This document shows, piece after piece, positions 56,737 through 64,000 of a stretch of 64,000 nucleotides of DNA. Location of the stretch: the NCBI GenBank assembly GCA_041671525.1, contig JBAZBJ010000007.1:1-64000 (forward strand). Reading direction: 5' to 3'. The translations under genes and the position numbers were made by a program. Each line of letters starts with the position of its first letter. Position 1 is the stretch's first letter. The notes beneath the pieces were generated by a model that saw only the letters and a program-made list of their open reading frames with translations, made no database searches and was not told the DNA's origin. The stretch comes from UBA11098 sp041671525 (GTDB lineage: Bacteria; Patescibacteriota; Minisyncoccia; Moranbacterales; UBA2206).

Positions 56737-56812
56737 GTCATTCCGGACCTGCCTGCCGGTAGGCAGGCTTGATCCGGAATCTAATTAGTTCCTGAAACAA
56801 GTTCAGGATGAT
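56737..56812. repeat. GTCATTCCGG-type repeat with extra hairpin
   Basis: As the other copies, but with CCTGCCTGCCGGTAGGCAGG in the first loop, and a diverged right end (GATGATCC). Confidence 0.75.
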
Positions 56813-56824
56813 CCGCATGGCGGA

Positions 56825-57631
56825 TCAATTTTTGATTACGAAAACCACGTCAATTTTCGAATATTTGATCCGGGGCACGACGATGGCCTGCTGGAACAGT
56901 TTGTCGCCGGTCAGGCGGACTTCCTGAATTTTTCCCACTAGCAGTCCCCGCGGAATGTCGCTCCCCAGACCCGAAGTCACCACCGTATCGCCCGCGCTCA
57001 GCGCGTCTTGCTGGGAAACCATATCCATCACTACTCCCAGGCCATATTCGCCCCGCAAAACCCCTTTGGATTGGGTTTCACTATCCACCACATTAACCAC
57101 ACTGGTCGAATCCGAGAGCAAGGTTATTTTAGCCGAATGAGCGGTAACTTCCGTCACCTTACCGATCAGAATGCCCTCGGACACAATGGCCGGCATATCA
57201 ATATTGACGCCGTCCGCAGTGCCTTTGTTAATCATGAGCCAGCTGTCCAGCCTTTGCGGATCCTGGCCGATCACAAACCCGGCCGCCAGATCAAATTTTT
57301 GCCGGGGCGCCAGATTTATTTGCTCGCGCAGTGACGCATTCTCCTTTTTTTCGTCCTGCAAAAGCGCGATTTGCGTCGCCAGCTCGTTGTTCTCCCGGAT
57401 CAGGTTTTCATTTTCTTCTTTCAATTCCCCGATTGAGCGCAAAAATTCACCGGTGCCGGTGATGGTGCTGCTCAGCAGATAAAAAGTTTTTTGGAAGGGA
57501 TAAGCCATCTCCAAAAAAATTCCCCGCACCGGATTAAACAACCCACGTGGATTAATAAAAATTAGCAGAAGGCAGATAACCGCTACTGCTAAAAATTTAA
57601 TTAGATTCGGAGTCAGATATTTTTGTGGCAT
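56825..57631 (-). CDS. mreC: Rod shape-determining protein MreC
   Basis: 268 aa. N-terminal membrane helix (FLAVAVICLLLIFINPRGL), a coiled coil (about 60-105: IGELKEENENLIRENNELA) and the MreC beta domain with VTEVTAHSAKITLLSDSTSVVNV and GDTVVTSGLGSDIPRGLLVG. It links MreB to the wall synthases. Confidence 0.94.
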   Translation of the reverse strand: MPQKYLTPNLIKFLAVAVICLLLIFINPRGLFNPVRGIFLEMAYPFQKTFYLLSSTITGTGEFLRSIGELKEENENLIRENNELATQIALLQDEKKENASLREQINLAPRQKFDLAAGFVIGQDPQRLDSWLMINKGTADGVNIDMPAIVSEGILIGKVTEVTAHSAKITLLSDSTSVVNVVDSETQSKGVLRGEYGLGVVMDMVSQQDALSAGDTVVTSGLGSDIPRGLLVGKIQEVRLTGDKLFQQAIVVPRIKYSKIDVVFVIKN

Positions 57632-57642
57632 AAAAATTTTAT

Positions 57643-57787
57643 GTCATTGCGAGGGAGTTTCGCCGCGAAACGACCGTGGCAATCCCGAATTTTAATTCAC
57701 TGTATCTTATATTATATTTCGTGAGTCATCGCACGAGATTGCCGCGCTCCGTATCGGCTTAATCGCCGATACTACGCTCGCAATGAC
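57643..57787. repeat. GTCATTGCGAG...CGCAATGAC palindromic element
   Basis: Ends GTCATTGCGAGG and CGCTCGCAATGAC are inverted; inside are CGCCGCGAAACG and TCGGCTTAATCGCCGA hairpins. Outer GTCAT/ATGAC is shared with the other repeat family, the middle is not. Confidence 0.75.
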
Positions 57788-57798
57788 AGAGACACCAA

Positions 57799-58881
57799 CT
57801 AGATAAAAGATTTGTCGTGTTGATTTTCCAGCAGGACGTCTTTGAGTGTTTCAATATCCTCCAAAACAATTCCGCAACCGCGCACCACGGCCGTCAGAGG
57901 GTCTTCCATCATGCGCACCGGCATTTCCGTCTGATCAGCCACCAAGCGATCCAACCCCCGGATCAAGCTGCCACCACCCGCCAAAATAATCCCGCGCTGC
58001 ATGATGTCCGCCAAAAGCTCCGGCGGCGTCTCTTCAATGGTGGTTTTGATGTTGTTCACAATGATCCGGATCGAGCGCGAAAGCGCCGCGCGTACTTGCT
58101 CATCATTAATCATCACTTCCTTCGGCAGGCCTGAAACCAGATCGCGCCCGCGCACCGGCATCTGCATTTTTTCCTTTTGCGGACAAGCACTGCCGATGGC
58201 AATCTTGGCGTCTTCCGCCGTTTTCTCACCGATCAACAGATTGAATTCGTCCCGACAATAGCGGATGATATCCTCGTTCATTTCATCGCCGGCGATGCGC
58301 AAATTGCGCGAAGCCACCACACCCCCCAAAGAAATAACCGCGATGTCGGTGGTGCCACCGCCGATATCCACCACCATATTGCCGGCCGCGTCCTGCACCG
58401 GCAGACGCGCGCCAATCGCGGCCGCCATCGGCTCGTCGATCAAATACGCCACGCGCGCACCCGCGTTCATCGCCGCATCGATTACCGCTCTTTTTTCCAC
58501 TTCCGTCACGTCCGATGGAATCCCGATGATCACGCGCGGCCGCGGAAACAAAGTAAAACTGTCACGATGCACCTTATCGATAAAATATTTGAGCATTTGT
58601 TCGGTCACTTCAAAATCACTCACTACGCCGTCCACCAAAGGCCGTGTGGCCACGATGTGCCCCGGAGTTTTGCCGACCATCTTCTTGGCCTCCTTGCCAA
58701 TGGCCAAAACTTGACCGGTCTTCTTGTTGATCGCCACTACCGATGGCTCATTAATGACAATCCCCTTGCCTTTGACATAGACCAACGTGTTGGCCGTACC
58801 CAGATCAATGCCGATATCCTTTGAAAACCGGCCGAAAAAACCGCTGGTTATTTCCTTGAAAATGTTATTAAATTTCTTCAT
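57799..58881 (-). CDS. mreB: Rod shape-determining protein MreB
   Basis: 360 aa actin-fold protein: IGIDLGTANTLVYVKGKGIV (phosphate 1), MVVDIGGGTTDIAVISLGG (phosphate 2) and LAGGGSLIRGLDRL (adenosine). It organises elongation. First gene of mreB-mreC-mreD-mrdA; promoter TTGACT-17-TATAAT at 58994-59022 with a leader of about 110 bases. Confidence 0.97.
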   Translation of the reverse strand: MKKFNNIFKEITSGFFGRFSKDIGIDLGTANTLVYVKGKGIVINEPSVVAINKKTGQVLAIGKEAKKMVGKTPGHIVATRPLVDGVVSDFEVTEQMLKYFIDKVHRDSFTLFPRPRVIIGIPSDVTEVEKRAVIDAAMNAGARVAYLIDEPMAAAIGARLPVQDAAGNMVVDIGGGTTDIAVISLGGVVASRNLRIAGDEMNEDIIRYCRDEFNLLIGEKTAEDAKIAIGSACPQKEKMQMPVRGRDLVSGLPKEVMINDEQVRAALSRSIRIIVNNIKTTIEETPPELLADIMQRGIILAGGGSLIRGLDRLVADQTEMPVRMMEDPLTAVVRGCGIVLEDIETLKDVLLENQHDKSFI

Positions 58882-58993
58882 TATTTTGAAAAATCAAAAA
58901 ACAATACATCCGTCAGAATGTCTGTAATTCCTTAAATTAATTTTTATTTTTCGCCCATTTATACCGCTCTAACGGCACTTAAAAGCTTCACCT

Positions 58994-59022
58994 ATTATAA
59001 CTTATTTGACGCCCCGAGTCAA
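58994..59022 (-). promoter_or_regulatory. mreB promoter
   Basis: TTGACT (59022-59017), 17 bp, TATAAT (58999-58994). Confidence 0.75.
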
Positions 59023-59030
59023 AATCACGC

Positions 59031-59054
59031 AAAAAGTCGCCCCTCGGCGACTTT
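59031..59054 (-). terminator. Terminator after rseP
   Basis: AAAGTCGCC-GAGG-GGCGACTTT with TT following on the minus strand. Confidence 0.8.
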
Positions 59055-59077
59055 CAGACTGGTCATTGAGGCGATTC

Positions 59078-60187
59078 TTATTTCATAAAGACCTCCCGCA
59101 CTGTGATGAAAACCATGAGCATGATCAGCAGAATGAAACCGATCGTGTGCAGCAACTGTTCGGTTTTTTGCTGAACCGGGCGGCCTTTGATTTTTTCGAT
59201 TAAAATAAACAGGATGCGTCCGCCGTCCAGCGCTGGGATCGGCAAAGCGTTGATGATACCCAGGTTGATGCTCAAAATTGAGGTAAACAGGATGGTCGGC
59301 ACCAGCCCAAATTGCACGGCCTGACCGGTCAACTTGAAAATCCCAACCGGACCAGCCACTTCGATGCCGGCCGCCTGCCCCAGGAGCAAATTTTTCACAA
59401 CTATGAAGAGCGTAAACAATGTTAGTCCGATGAGATAAATCACACCCAGAAATCCTTTCCAGATCGCGTCATACCAGACATAATTTTTTATCCCGCCGCC
59501 AAACGCAATCCCGATCGGACCTTGTCCTTCCGGCACGTCCACGCGCGGCGTCAGCTTGAAATCCAAACTCTGGCCGTTGCGCTCAATGTTCAAAACTATC
59601 TCCTGACCTTTTTTAGCATTAATATAGGCCAAAAAATCATTTTCATTTTTCACCTGTACTGCTCCTTGGTCGCTGATAATCTGATCACCCACTTTCAGCC
59701 CAGCACGCTCAGCCGGAGAATCCGGTGAAACCTGAGAGACAACAATTTCCGAATTTGGATCGATGATGTTGGCAAATTCATGTGGCACACCGATCATCAA
59801 GGCGATAGCGATCAAGAACCAGGCAAAAATAAAATTCATGATCACGCCCGCAGCCAAAACTTTGATCCGAGGCCAAGCGCCTTTCGCGGCAAAACTATCC
59901 GCGTCCCCTTTGTTGTCACCGCCCTCACCCTTGATGCGCACAAAGCCGCCCAGTGGGATCCAGTTCATCGAATACAAGGTGTTTTTGGAAGTGACCTCCC
60001 GATTGCCGGGAATAAACTTCCACTTGCCGGTCTTTTCATCCTTCAGAAAACCAAAAGCGCGTGGCGGAAAACCAAAACCAAATTCCTCCGCCTTGATCCC
60101 ATTGCGGCGTGCGGTCACAAAATGCCCCAACTCATGGACAAAAATCAGCAGACCCAGAATAATGATAAAAACAATAGTTGTTAGCAT
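59078..60187 (-). CDS. rseP: Site-2 protease, RseP/M50 family
   Basis: 369 aa. The zinc motif HELGHFVTARRNGIKAEEFGFGFPP is in the first helix, a PDZ domain follows (about 170-245: SPDSPAERAGLKVGDQIISD), and the third metal ligand is in NALPIPALDGGRIL. It cuts membrane-spanning helices, e.g. anti-sigma factors or leftover signal peptides. It is 8 bases after frr. Confidence 0.94.
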   Translation of the reverse strand: MLTTIVFIIILGLLIFVHELGHFVTARRNGIKAEEFGFGFPPRAFGFLKDEKTGKWKFIPGNREVTSKNTLYSMNWIPLGGFVRIKGEGGDNKGDADSFAAKGAWPRIKVLAAGVIMNFIFAWFLIAIALMIGVPHEFANIIDPNSEIVVSQVSPDSPAERAGLKVGDQIISDQGAVQVKNENDFLAYINAKKGQEIVLNIERNGQSLDFKLTPRVDVPEGQGPIGIAFGGGIKNYVWYDAIWKGFLGVIYLIGLTLFTLFIVVKNLLLGQAAGIEVAGPVGIFKLTGQAVQFGLVPTILFTSILSINLGIINALPIPALDGGRILFILIEKIKGRPVQQKTEQLLHTIGFILLIMLMVFITVREVFMK

Positions 60188-60195
60188 AAATAATC

Positions 60196-60753
60196 TTAAA
60201 CAGTTAAAATTTCTTCTTCTTTCTTCTTCCGCACGTCTTCAATTTTAGCGTTGTAGGTGTCCACCACCTCCTGCAACTTGTCCTTGCCGGTAAATTTATC
60301 ATCCTCACCGATCGTGCCGGTCTTTTCCATGTTTTGAATTTCTTCCCAAATCTCCTCACGCTGCTTGCGAATAGCAATTCTGCCTTCTTCCGCTTTTTGA
60401 TTCAGGACTTTCACCAGCTCTTTGCGGCGTTCTTCAGTCAAGGCCGGCAGGTTGACGCGCACGACTTGCCCGTCGTTGTTTGGATTCAGATTCAATTGTG
60501 ATTCCCGGATCGCTTTTTCAATGGCCGCCAGCTGGCTTTTGTCCCACGGAGAAATCATAATGGTGCGTGGTTCCGGAATGGTGATGCTCGCCACCTGCTT
60601 CAAGGGCGATTTGGCACCGTAATAATCCACCATCAAATTGTCCACCAAAGAAGTTGTCGCCCGTCCGGTTCGGAGCTGATTCAATTCTTCCTTGAAATAC
60701 TCGATCGATTTTTCGAATTCCGGTTTTTTGTTGTCGATTAATTCTTGATACAT
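60196..60753 (-). CDS. frr: Ribosome recycling factor
   Basis: 185 aa of standard length. RTGRATTSLVDNLMVDYYG, SPLKQVASITIPEPRTIMISPWD and VNLPALTEERRKELVKVLNQKAEE are typical of RRF. With EF-G it splits post-termination ribosomes. Confidence 0.97.
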   Translation of the reverse strand: MYQELIDNKKPEFEKSIEYFKEELNQLRTGRATTSLVDNLMVDYYGAKSPLKQVASITIPEPRTIMISPWDKSQLAAIEKAIRESQLNLNPNNDGQVVRVNLPALTEERRKELVKVLNQKAEEGRIAIRKQREEIWEEIQNMEKTGTIGEDDKFTGKDKLQEVVDTYNAKIEDVRKKKEEEILTV

Positions 60754-60764
60754 AAATTAAATTT

Positions 60765-60868
60765 GCAATTTTCAATTTACAATTTTCATTGAATTTTCAA
60801 TTACTAAATTTTAAAAATTTGATAATTGATCATTGTGAACTTATTGTAAATTGATAATTGATTATTGA
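60765..60868. repeat. ATTTTCAATTTACAA / GATAATTGAT spacer repeats
   Basis: Low-complexity spacer of alternating CAATTTTCAATT and TGATAATTGATTATT units upstream of frr. Confidence 0.6.
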
Positions 60869-60871
60869 AAA

Positions 60872-61945
60872 TTACTTTGAGAATCCTAAGTATAGTTGTG
60901 TCGGATCCAAATTGGAATATTTGATGACGTTCACATTTTTGGCAAGGTCGAATTGGAAGGTGGACCAATTGACTCCCCCATCCACTGAGCGATAGGCGGC
61001 CTGCGCCGCACCATAGATCAATTCTTTTGAGTTGGCCGGATTAACGGCCAAGGTCTTGACCGGAAAATTTTGCGGATTATTCAGAATCTCAATTTTGCTC
61101 CAAGTTTTTCCCGCATCGCTGCTCTTGAGCATTCCCGCTCGCCCGACAGCATACAGCCAGCCACTGTTACTTGGGTCTGTTTCAATTACCGTGACCTCTC
61201 TGATATTTTGGGATTTTTTATCTCGTTGGCTCTGACTGGATAAATCCTCAAACTTTTTCCCGCCGTCCTTGCTGCGGAAAATAATTCCGCTCTGTGTCGC
61301 CATATATATAAGATTGCTATCCAGCCTGTCAATCGCGACTTTCAGCACGGGAGAGGAAGATGTATAAATGTTTTTCCATGACACTCCGGTGTCAGTTGAT
61401 TTGATGACCTGATTATCGCTGGTCGTCGCATAAATGATGTTGGGACTTCTCTTGTCGATCACCAAAGAAATCACCAGCGGGCCATTGGCCGGAGTTGTGT
61501 ATATTTCCACCCAATTTTCGCCCGAATCCGTGCTTTTGAAAATCTTGCCGCGTTTCTGCCAGACACCACTGGCATAGATGATCCGGCCGTCTTTGGGATC
61601 GATGTCCAAGCCATACACTTTTTCCGATTGAAAATTCAGATAACTCCAGTCCTGTCCGCCATTGTCGGTCTTCAAAATTCCCGCCCCCTTGAGCCCGACA
61701 AACACATTTTTGGCGTCAAACGGATTGACCGCCAAGCTAAGCACATCCACTTTGGAAATATCCACCTTCTGATTTAGCGGAAAATTGTTGATCCAAGTCT
61801 TGCCCGCGTCCGTCGAGGTCCAGAGACTATTGTTGGGATTTGGCGGCGGTGGTGGCGTGTTCGCCGGCGCAGCTGGCGTCAAAGAACAACCCGCCAGAAC
61901 CATGGGGGCTAAAATTAATACTGCTAAGAATAGATACTTTCTCAT
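60872..61945 (-). CDS. Lipoprotein with YCF48/BNR-type beta-propeller
   Basis: 357 aa. Signal peptide with lipobox VLAGC, a Pro-rich linker, then a propeller with repeated Asp boxes: TSTDAGKTWINN, KTDNGGQDWSYL, KSTDSGENWVEI, KSTDTGVSWKNI, RSKDGGKKFEDL, KSSDAGKTWSKI, RSVDGGVNWSTF. TGCTATAAT (61960-61952) ends six bases before ATG 61945, so the mRNA should be leaderless and the upstream Met is not used. Ligand unknown. Confidence 0.85.
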   Translation of the reverse strand: MRKYLFLAVLILAPMVLAGCSLTPAAPANTPPPPPNPNNSLWTSTDAGKTWINNFPLNQKVDISKVDVLSLAVNPFDAKNVFVGLKGAGILKTDNGGQDWSYLNFQSEKVYGLDIDPKDGRIIYASGVWQKRGKIFKSTDSGENWVEIYTTPANGPLVISLVIDKRSPNIIYATTSDNQVIKSTDTGVSWKNIYTSSSPVLKVAIDRLDSNLIYMATQSGIIFRSKDGGKKFEDLSSQSQRDKKSQNIREVTVIETDPSNSGWLYAVGRAGMLKSSDAGKTWSKIEILNNPQNFPVKTLAVNPANSKELIYGAAQAAYRSVDGGVNWSTFQFDLAKNVNVIKYSNLDPTQLYLGFSK

Positions 61946-61997
61946 AAGGAAATTATAGCATAAAAACAAAAAATCCCAATATGGGATTTCTATCTAG

Positions 61998-62071
61998 TGG
62001 GTCGTGGAGGATTCGAACCTCCGACCGTTTGCTTAAAAGGCAACTGCTCTACCAGGCTGAGCTAACGACCC
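61998..62071 (-). tRNA. tRNA-Lys (anticodon TTT)
   Basis: On the minus strand: acceptor GGGTCGT / ACGACCC, D arm AGCTCAGCCTGGTAGAGC, anticodon loop CTTTTAA (anticodon TTT), T arm GGAGG-TTCGAAT-CCTCC. CCA is not encoded. Confidence 0.95.
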
Positions 62072-62142
62072 AAAATTGTTAATAAAAAAATAGCCAACTT
62101 AACAGCCTTGCCATTATAGCATTATACCGAAATCAGTCAATA

Positions 62143-62643
62143 CTAATGATTGATCTTCTTATAGATAAAAAACATATAGGCTAGCGGCGCGACCATCCAG
62201 ACGAGCGGCGCCCAGCCGGTGACCAAATAGGTATAGGCATCGCTGGAAATGTAGCCCAAAGCGACTTTGGCCGGCGTATAGGAAAAGATGATACTCAGCA
62301 CTAAAATTATTTCCAGAAAACTCATGGAAAAAACCCGGAACAAAAAACTCGATCCGGAACCAGACAACGAGATGTCAAAAAATCTTTTGTCCAAAATCGT
62401 CATCACCACCAGGATCCCCAGGAAAAGCAAAATTTGCTGATTATAGTCCGCGAAAGTTTTGGCCGGAATCACACTCACCACCGCAAACGCGACATAGATG
62501 TTGATCAGCACCGACATCAACTTGTGCTTGCCTAGGAGCATCCCATACACAAAACTCAACAGCGCCACAAAAATCAGCAGCATCACGTTTTGCGACATGC
62601 TGGCCGAGAGGCCAAGATTGGAAAAAAGTAGGGTTATGTTCAT
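62143..62643 (-). CDS. Hypothetical membrane protein
   Basis: 166 aa with four to five hydrophobic helices (MLLIFVALLSFVYGMLLG, VLINIYVAFAVVSVIP, ILLFLGILVVMTIL, FLEIILVLSIIFSYTP, LVWMVAPLAYMFFIY). No family motif recognised. Flanked by tRNA-Lys and a palindromic repeat; similar proteins are frequent in CPR genomes as far as I recall. Confidence 0.65.
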   Translation of the reverse strand: MNITLLFSNLGLSASMSQNVMLLIFVALLSFVYGMLLGKHKLMSVLINIYVAFAVVSVIPAKTFADYNQQILLFLGILVVMTILDKRFFDISLSGSGSSFLFRVFSMSFLEIILVLSIIFSYTPAKVALGYISSDAYTYLVTGWAPLVWMVAPLAYMFFIYKKINH

Positions 62644-62733
62644 TTTTTTTATTTATTTTTTACGCCTTTATTATAGCAAAAAAAGACAAAAACACAAAAA
62701 CCACCCAAGCGGTTTTAAATTTCAAAAATATTT

Positions 62734-62900
62734 CAGCCTACAAAATTTCCCCAGAATTCAAGTGAGCGAGCGTTAAAAAAGTTCCTTGATTCCGCCTCGG
62801 AAGCAGCCGGAACTTTTAGCTCGCGAATGCAGAATTCGTAGGAAATTTTGTCCGGCTGAGAGTTTCTTTTGTTACTTTTCTTTGCGGAAAAGAAAAGTAA
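62734..62900. repeat. Large imperfect palindrome after dnaJ (copy B)
   Basis: CAGCC...GGCTG ends (62734, 62854), arms CAAAATTTCC / GGAAATTTTG and GCGAGCGTTAAAAAAGTTCC / GGAACTTTTAGCTCGC, then hairpin TTACTTTTCTTT-GCGG-AAAAGAAAAGTAA (62872-62900). It is placed just like copy A: six to ten bases after the stop of a minus-strand gene. Confidence 0.7.
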
Positions 62901-62906
62901 GAGAAG

Positions 62907-64000
62907 TTAGATGCCTTGGTTTTTTAATTTCTCAATCAAGTCCTTTTGCTCCCGGCTCAGACTCTTGGGCGTCTCAATGATGACTGTGACCAGCTGATTG
63001 CCGCGGCCGCGACCTTGCAGTTCCGGCACGCCTTTTTCTTTGATGCGGAAGATCTCCCCGGATTTTGTGCCGGCCGGAATTTTCAAGACTAATTTACCTT
63101 CCACGGTTTCTATTTCCACTTTGCCGCCCAAGACCGCCATGGAAAACGGAATTGCTTCAGTGCTCAAAATATCCTGACCTTTTCTCTGGAATCTCTTGTC
63201 GGGCTGCACGTGGATGTTGACATACAAATCGCCTGGCACCGAACCCCGCCCGCCCGCTTCGCCATGGCCTTGCAAAGAAATTGTCTGGCCATGTTGGATG
63301 CCGGCCGGCACTTTGATCTTAATAATTTCCTCTTCTTTAATTCTTCCATCTCCATGACATTTTGTGCACTTCTTGTTCGGCACTTCCCCCGCTCCATGAC
63401 ATTCCGGACACTCCACCACCTGCGCAAAATTTCCAAAGAAACTGCGCGCGGTTTTTTTGATCTGGCCAGAGCCATGACAAGTTGGACAAGTTTTTTCGCC
63501 GGCGCCCGGTTCGCCACCCTCTCCCTGACAACGCTCGCACACTACATTTTTATATAACTTGATGTCGCGTTCCGCGCCGGCAACCATGTCGGCGAAACTG
63601 ATTTCCAGATCCACCTGGATGTCTTGGCCTTGCGGCCGCCGCCGCGTCCGCGTTCCGCCCCCGCCAAAAATATCGGAAAAAATATCCTCAAAACCGCCGC
63701 CGCCAAATTCAAAATTGAAATCTTGACCGCCTTGGCCGCCAAAGCCCTGAAAACCGGAAAAATCAAAACCACCGGCGCCTTGACCCCCACCGCCAGCCTG
63801 ATTGAAGGTTTGCCCGAATTGGTCATATTGCGACCGCTTGGATTTGTCCGACAGCACCTGATAGGCTTCGTTCAATTCCTTGAATTTTGCCTCATCCCCG
63901 CCGGATTTGTCCGGATGATATTTATGCGCTTGTTTCCGGTACGCCTTCTTGATTTCATCATCCGTCGCGCCTTTGGACACGCCTAGTATTTTATAATAGT
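62907..64000 (-). CDS. dnaJ: Chaperone protein DnaJ, 5' end outside window
   Basis: The frame is open to the window edge (residues YYKILGVSKGATDDEIKKAY), so the GTG at 63980 is internal and the real start lies just beyond 64000. J domain with HKYHPDKSGG (HPD), Gly/Phe-rich region, four zinc motifs (CERCQGEG, CPTCHGSG, CPECHGAG, CTKCHGDG) and the C-terminal substrate domain. Co-chaperone of DnaK. Confidence 0.96.
   Translation of the reverse strand, partial: YYKILGVSKGATDDEIKKAYRKQAHKYHPDKSGGDEAKFKELNEAYQVLSDKSKRSQYDQFGQTFNQAGGGGQGAGGFDFSGFQGFGGQGGQDFNFEFGGGGFEDIFSDIFGGGGTRTRRRPQGQDIQVDLEISFADMVAGAERDIKLYKNVVCERCQGEGGEPGAGEKTCPTCHGSGQIKKTARSFFGNFAQVVECPECHGAGEVPNKKCTKCHGDGRIKEEEIIKIKVPAGIQHGQTISLQGHGEAGGRGSVPGDLYVNIHVQPDKRFQRKGQDILSTEAIPFSMAVLGGKVEIETVEGKLVLKIPAGTKSGEIFRIKEKGVPELQGRGRGNQLVTVIIETPKSLSREQKDLIEKLKNQGI

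Noticed and set aside
1..64000. CRISPR array, reverse transcriptase (DGR or retron) or transposase genes
   Set aside because: No regularly spaced direct repeats, no cas, RT or IS transposase protein motifs were seen in any frame.

Overview
The window looks like a piece of a Candidate Phyla Radiation (Patescibacteria) chromosome, probably from the Parcubacteria side. The evidence is a compact mix of ribosome, wall and cofactor genes with many short spacers, small single-domain proteins of types common in this group (62-aa DUF5652-like, DUF2062, DUF5671-like), a PorGDAB ferredoxin oxidoreductase and a minimal Fe-S operon. TGA is read as stop (prfB keeps its RF2 frameshift site), so the recoded Gracilibacteria/Absconditabacteria are excluded. 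Promoters are easy to read (TTGACA-17/18-TATAAT or extended -10), and several genes appear leaderless.

Layout. 1-3.1 kb: end of an LCP-family wall gene, a glycosyltransferase and a C-terminal processing protease. 3.1-7.8 kb: a Xer-like tyrosine recombinase faces away from a row of AT-rich gene cassettes (isochorismatase-like; GTP cyclohydrolase II-like plus SLOG protein; then a Fic toxin-antitoxin-like pair). The cassettes are separated by roughly 200-bp imperfect palindromes that obey integron attC logic: each inverse core is complementary to the core at the start of the same cassette. 7.8-13.6 kb: rplI, pyrG, rpmA, pyrH, an apparently free-standing structured RNA, DUF2062 and a PD-(D/E)XK nuclease. 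13.7-16.7 kb: hemerythrin, cupin, Rrf2 regulator, cysteine desulfurase and IscU, with a palindromic operator at the start site. 16.8-29.4 kb: two M23 peptidases, gltX, wecG-like, thpR, priA, def, fmt, a double rhodanese, obg and a pseudouridine synthase. 29.5-30 kb: a tRNA-Gln gene interrupted and rebuilt by a tiny insert carrying a GIY-YIG nuclease.

31-44.3 kb: a polysaccharide island that reads as an alginate-type pathway. It has a short AlgD-like GDP-mannose/UDP-glucose dehydrogenase, a 933-aa protein joining an Alg8-like processive GT2 synthase to a LysM-like segment and an AlgG-like mannuronan C5-epimerase beta-helix, a coupled sialidase-fold protein, a ManC/AlgA-type bifunctional enzyme and three PL7 alginate lyases. 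The third lyase is preceded by a leader peptide and an intrinsic terminator in attenuator layout. 44.4-64 kb: a GAF protein, ftsEX, prfB, a ZIP transporter, rubrerythrin, porGDAB, mreBCD-mrdA, rseP, frr, a propeller lipoprotein and dnaJ (cut by the window end), with tRNA-Thr and tRNA-Lys.

How it fits together: ManC/AlgA would supply GDP-mannose, the dehydrogenase GDP-mannuronate, the synthase-epimerase would make and epimerise the chain, and the lyases would trim or degrade it. No Alg44 or outer-membrane export genes are present, as expected for a cell without an outer membrane. Several palindromic repeat families fill the spacers, and related simple repeats occur inside the wecG-like and priA reading frames.
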